A stretch of DNA of 56,118 nucleotides from a virus: the IMG/VR virus record IMGVR_UViG_3300028800_000111, positions 1-56,118 of that record; one strand, given 5' to 3'. The notes below the pieces were generated by a model, which did no database searches, was not told where the DNA came from, and saw nothing but the letters and a program-made list of their open reading frames with translations. Each line of letters opens with the position of its first letter. Positions within the stretch are counted from its first letter, which is position 1. The position numbers were made by a program, and so were the translations under genes. Below, in pieces: positions 53,412 through 56,118 of this stretch.

Positions 53412-54428
53412 ATGAGCGAAGAAACGATGCTGATGGATCAGGCGCGGGCGTTTGCGCAGCCCAACGAAGCGGGCGAGTTTGAAGAATCCGATTGCGAGCT
53501 GCTGCGTTCGCCGGCCAATCTCGCATTCGTCGCGGTCATCGAGCAGGCGGATGGCTGGCGCGCCTCGTGTTGCGCCGATCTGGCAGCCGGTGGAATGGGT
53601 GGTTATCCGCACGCTAATGCGGCCGTGTTTCCCGCGCGCGCCGAGGCTATAGCCGATGCGTGCGAGCAAATCGTGCTGTGGTGCGCGGATGAAAAGGCCA
53701 TCACCCTCACGCCGAAAAAGCATCGCAAGCAGGCCGAAGCGCTGCAAGGCTGGGCGCTCGACCTGGAGCGCCGCGAGCTGGCGAACGCCGTGCCGGTGGA
53801 CGCGCCGAAGGCCATGGATACCGGCTGCGATGACGACGCGCTGCCGGAAGGCTTCGCGGCTGAGGCGGCGCATGTCATCGAGCCATGCGACAAGTGCGGC
53901 GGCAGTGTCTTTGTGGTGCAAGACGGCCCGGCGAAAGGGCTCATCGCGTGCCCTGTTTGCGAGGCATCGAGCTTTGAGGTGGAATCGCTCCCGGCTGTGC
54001 CGGATGAAACAACTTCTCAGTCTTCCTCCCACCCTGAAGAAAAGGAGGTGATCCAGCAGCAAGTAGCGGCAGACACGGGCGGCGTTTCGGCAAGCGCCGC
54101 CTTTGAAGCGCCTCGCCTCATCGCACTCGATCTGGCTGACTCGCTCTACAAGATGCCAATAGAACGCCTGCTACGCGTAACGTTAGCCGTGATCTTGTTT
54201 GACTTGGGCGCGAAGGTGCGCTGGTCGCCTAACTCGACGCTTGCCATGCTCGCCGACGCCCACAAAGTAAACCGCGCCTCCATAGCCAAGGCCGTGGACG
54301 AAGAGATGAACCCCAAGCCCGCCGCGCCGAGCGGAGCGAAAGCGGCCATCGCCAAGCTGGGCACGCTCGCGGCGAAGCAGAGCGCCGCGAAGAAGGCGGG
54401 GAAGGCGAAGGGGAAGGGCAAGAAATGA
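53412..54428 (+). CDS. Multi-domain DNA-binding protein with basic tail, 338 aa
   Basis: N-terminal domain (residues 1-95) unknown; a zinc ribbon at about 160-185 (CDKCGGSVFVV ... IACPVC); then a linker encoded by repeat copy C4 and the 16S-like stretch (ESLPAVPDETTSQ ... EEKEVIQQQ); a C-terminal helix-turn-helix-like part (TLAMLADAHKVNRASIAKAV) and an Ala/Lys tail (AKKAGKAKGKGKK). The change between domains at the repeat suggests that two genes were joined there. ATGA overlap with the next gene. Confidence 0.6.
   Translation: MSEETMLMDQARAFAQPNEAGEFEESDCELLRSPANLAFVAVIEQADGWRASCCADLAAGGMGGYPHANAAVFPARAEAIADACEQIVLWCADEKAITLTPKKHRKQAEALQGWALDLERRELANAVPVDAPKAMDTGCDDDALPEGFAAEAAHVIEPCDKCGGSVFVVQDGPAKGLIACPVCEASSFEVESLPAVPDETTSQSSSHPEEKEVIQQQVAADTGGVSASAAFEAPRLIALDLADSLYKMPIERLLRVTLAVILFDLGAKVRWSPNSTLAMLADAHKVNRASIAKAVDEEMNPKPAAPSGAKAAIAKLGTLAAKQSAAKKAGKAKGKGKK
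53986..54003 (-). repeat. Dispersed repeat family C, copy 4
   Basis: On the minus strand CCGGCACAGCCGGGAGCG preceded by TTGTTTCAT, like copies 2 and 3. The only copy inside a long gene; it codes for the linker. Confidence 0.75.
54041..54057 (-). other. 17-nt match to 16S rRNA 3' end (antisense)
   Basis: AAAGGAGGTGATCCAGC is the exact complement of the common bacterial 16S 3' end (GCTGGATCACCTCCTTT on the minus strand). It is far longer than any Shine-Dalgarno and no start codon follows at a normal distance. Confidence 0.6.
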
Positions 54429-54718
54429 TGCCTCGCACGTTGACCCGGCAGGAAGACTTCGTGCGCGCTGCCGAGCGCTATGTCGAGGCGCGTCGGAGTC
54501 TGGAGGAGTCGCGCAAGTCGGCAGACAAAGCCAAGCGCGCGCAGGAAATAGCCTCCGCGAAGTTAGAGGCGATCTCCAAAGAGCTTGGGGAGTTCGTCGG
54601 TTGCAATGAAAGCAGGCGATGCGCGGTTTGCTCTGGCGGGACTGTCGTCACGATTGTTTACCTTGATGAGGCTAAGCGCAGCATCACGACGTACGGCTCG
54701 GAGGGCGGGCCAATATGA
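54425..54718 (+). CDS. Coiled-coil protein with zinc pair, 97 aa
   Basis: ATGA-coupled. Residues 8-52 are coiled coil (EDFVRAAERYVEARRSLEES ... QEIASAKLEAISKELGEF), then C-x5-C-x2-C and a beta hairpin (TVVTIVYLDEAKRSITTYGS). Unknown. Confidence 0.5.
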   Translation: MMPRTLTRQEDFVRAAERYVEARRSLEESRKSADKAKRAQEIASAKLEAISKELGEFVGCNESRRCAVCSGGTVVTIVYLDEAKRSITTYGSEGGPI

Positions 54719-54876
54719 GCGCGATCGTGCAGGCCGTGCCAAAGCTTCAGGTGAGCGTTATGCCTGCCGCAGTAGACCCCGCCCGTGAGCTGCTGGCCCT
54801 GCGCTGGCTGATCGACCGCGCCAACGAACACGCTCGCAAGAAAGCCGCCGAATCCAATGACCGAGAGGCAGCCTGA
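54715..54876 (+). CDS. Small hypothetical protein, 53 aa
   Basis: ATGA-coupled ATG at 54715. MSAIVQAVPKLQVSVMPAAV then LLALRWLIDRANEHARKKAA: a helical C-terminus. Last gene before the integrase. Unknown. Confidence 0.5.
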   Translation: MSAIVQAVPKLQVSVMPAAVDPARELLALRWLIDRANEHARKKAAESNDREAA

Positions 54877-54881
54877 AGCTT

Positions 54882-54887
54882 TATAAT
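54882..54887 (+). promoter_or_regulatory. -10 box of the integrase promoter
   Basis: TATAAT, perfect consensus, eight bases before the integrase ATG; the -35 region (around 54858) is weak. It predicts an almost leaderless integrase mRNA with its own promoter inside the early operon. Confidence 0.55.
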
Positions 54888-54895
54888 ACTCGCCC

Positions 54896-56118
54896 ATGGA
54901 CACGGTACTTATCTACGCGAGGGTTTCGACTGAAGACCAACTGGAAAAGTATGGTCTCTCTTCCCAACTGAGGGCCTGCCGCGAATTCGCAGCGGCGCGC
55001 GGGTGGCAGATCCTGGAAGAGATCACCGACGACGGAATCTCGGGCGTCATATTGGACCGGCCGGGCCTCGACCGCGTGCGCCGCCTGGTGCGCGAAGGCG
55101 CGGCTACGTTCGTGCTGATGTTCGATGCCGACCGGCTCAGCCGCGAGCTGGCTCACCTGCTCATTCTCAAGCCCGAAATCGAGAAGCACGCACGGCTGGA
55201 GTTCGTGGCGGCGAAATTTGAAGATTCTCCCTCCGGCCGTATGTTCTTCGGGATGCGCGGCGTCATCGCGCAATACGAGCGGGAAGTCATCCGCGAGCGC
55301 ACTATGCGCGGCAAGAAGGAGCGGGCGCGGGCGGGCCTCATCAGCGGTGGCCGGATCGCGTACGGCTATTGCTATAAGGAAGGCAAGCTGCTACCAGACG
55401 TCGAACGGGCTCCCATCGTGCAGCGCATCTTCACGGCCTACGATTCGGGCTTGTCGCTGCGGGCGGTGGTGCAGGAACTCCGCGCGGCCGGGCTCCCAAC
55501 GTGGGGCGGCAAGCCGTGGGAACGCTCCAGCGTACGGCGCATCTTGGCGAATGAGACCTATGCCGGCGTCGCCTACTATGGCACGTTGCGGAGGGAAGGA
55601 AAGAGCGTTCGCGTGCGCACGTCGGGAGAGCGCATCCCGCTGAGTGTCCCGCCGCTGGTGGACCGCGCGATCTGGGAGCGCGTCGGGGCTCGGCTCGCGG
55701 CGAATCCGCTGGTAGGGCGTCCCAGCTCGGCCTACCTATTGCGCGGCTTGCTGTTCTGCGCGCAGTGCGGCCGGCGCATGTGCGGCGAGCGCGGCAGGTC
55801 GAACGCTTACCGCTGCGTCGGCCGCGATCCGCTGCGCGCCCCCTCTGGCGTTTTGTGCAAGCATTCCATCTCTGTCGCGCGCCTTGACGCTGTGGTATGG
55901 CGCAAGCTGGTCGAGGTCTGCACCAACGGCGAAGCGCTGCGGGCCATTCTTGGCCGCCGCGAGGAAGAGCTGAAGACCAGCTCCGGAGAAGTCGAGCGGC
56001 TCCGTTCGCGGCTCGCAAAGGCGAAGGGTCGCGAAGAGGCGGCACTGTCCGCACTGCTCGACCCGGACCTGGCCAGCACGCGGGGCTCGATTAAAGAAAA
56101 GTACCGGGCGGCGACGGA
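54896..56118 (+). CDS. int: Large serine recombinase (integrase), N-terminal 407 residues; continues at 8-425
   Basis: Catalytic domain: VLIYARVSTEDQ with nucleophile Ser11, FVLMFDADRLSRELAHLL and the long helix E (QYEREVIRERTMRGKKER). Recombinase domain: RRILANETYAGVAYYG. Zinc-ribbon domain at about residues 285-325 (LLFCAQCGRRMCGER ... YRCVGRD ... GVLCKHSISV). Coiled coil from residue 365, ending after the circle join; total about 504 residues. It inserts the phage at a host site through attP x attB strand exchange. No attP core can be defined from the sequence alone. Confidence 0.93.
   Translation, partial: MDTVLIYARVSTEDQLEKYGLSSQLRACREFAAARGWQILEEITDDGISGVILDRPGLDRVRRLVREGAATFVLMFDADRLSRELAHLLILKPEIEKHARLEFVAAKFEDSPSGRMFFGMRGVIAQYEREVIRERTMRGKKERARAGLISGGRIAYGYCYKEGKLLPDVERAPIVQRIFTAYDSGLSLRAVVQELRAAGLPTWGGKPWERSSVRRILANETYAGVAYYGTLRREGKSVRVRTSGERIPLSVPPLVDRAIWERVGARLAANPLVGRPSSAYLLRGLLFCAQCGRRMCGERGRSNAYRCVGRDPLRAPSGVLCKHSISVARLDAVVWRKLVEVCTNGEALRAILGRREEELKTSSGEVERLRSRLAKAKGREEAALSALLDPDLASTRGSIKEKYRAAT
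55993..56118 (+). repeat. Terminal direct repeat, right copy (126 bp, circle overlap)
   Basis: The same 126 bases as 8-133; see the left copy. It lies inside the integrase gene. Confidence 0.9.

Noticed and set aside
1-56118. tRNA genes, CRISPR arrays and insertion sequences
   Set aside because: No cloverleaf with a TTCGA arm, no regularly spaced direct repeats with unique spacers, and no transposase-like gene was seen.
54896-56118. attP core next to the integrase
   Set aside because: No spacer of useful size on either side of the gene and no host attB to compare with, so no site can be named.

Overview
The window is one circular genome of about 55,985 bp, read slightly past its own start. 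Bases 8-133 are repeated exactly at 55993-56118, and one large serine recombinase gene starts at 54896 and ends, in frame, at 425 after crossing the join. The content is that of a temperate siphovirus in its circular (excised or circularised) form. It has an HK97-type head and packaging module, a tube tail protein with a tape measure of 781 residues and no sheath, a lysis cassette, a divergent repressor/Cro switch and a serine integrase. The DNA is GC-rich. Many encoded exported proteins have Sec signal peptides of Gram-negative type ending in GQ, AQ or AG, and there is a beta-barrel-like protein and a lipoprotein. A Gram-negative soil bacterium, perhaps an acidobacterium, is a reasonable guess for the host, but this is inference only.

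Layout. From the switch at about 50.75 kb a long rightward early operon runs cro-like gene, small HTH and membrane proteins, a regulator with a basic tail, the integrase, then (through the circle join) a chain of small accessory genes joined by ATGA overlaps, a Gp37/Gp68-type protein and a P4-like primase-helicase (5.5-8.35 kb). An AT-rich stretch full of inverted repeats and GTGAC motifs follows (8.4-8.7 kb) and is the best candidate origin. Then come an HNH nuclease, small and large terminase, portal, a bacterioferritin-like protein, a double-protease polyprotein, the major capsid protein, connectors, a family 2 glycosyltransferase, tail tube, a frameshifted tail chaperone, tape measure and tail tip (9.9-33 kb). 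From 33 to 42.7 kb lies an unusual block of fibre-like and other proteins, most with N-terminal export signals. Endolysin and holins follow (42.7-44.4 kb). The stretch 44.8-50 kb is mixed-strand accessory DNA: a HigBA toxin-antitoxin pair, an HNH-like gene, tiny membrane peptides, a LuxR-type regulator, a leftward operon of small zinc-binding proteins, and a promoter-driven exported protein.

The most notable points are: (1) a single open reading frame carrying both a ClpP/S14-type and an HK97/U35-type protease with the key residues of both; (2) a bacterioferritin-like gene between portal and protease; (3) a perfect 16-bp palindrome present three times, each time ending 9-14 nt before a start codon (large terminase, glycosyltransferase, small membrane protein); (4) a tail-fibre region whose large proteins carry Sec signals; (5) three families of short dispersed repeats, one copy of which sits 37 bases from a 17-nt perfect match to the antisense of the bacterial 16S rRNA 3' end; (6) several promoters whose -10 box lies just upstream of the start codon, predicting leaderless or near-leaderless mRNAs.
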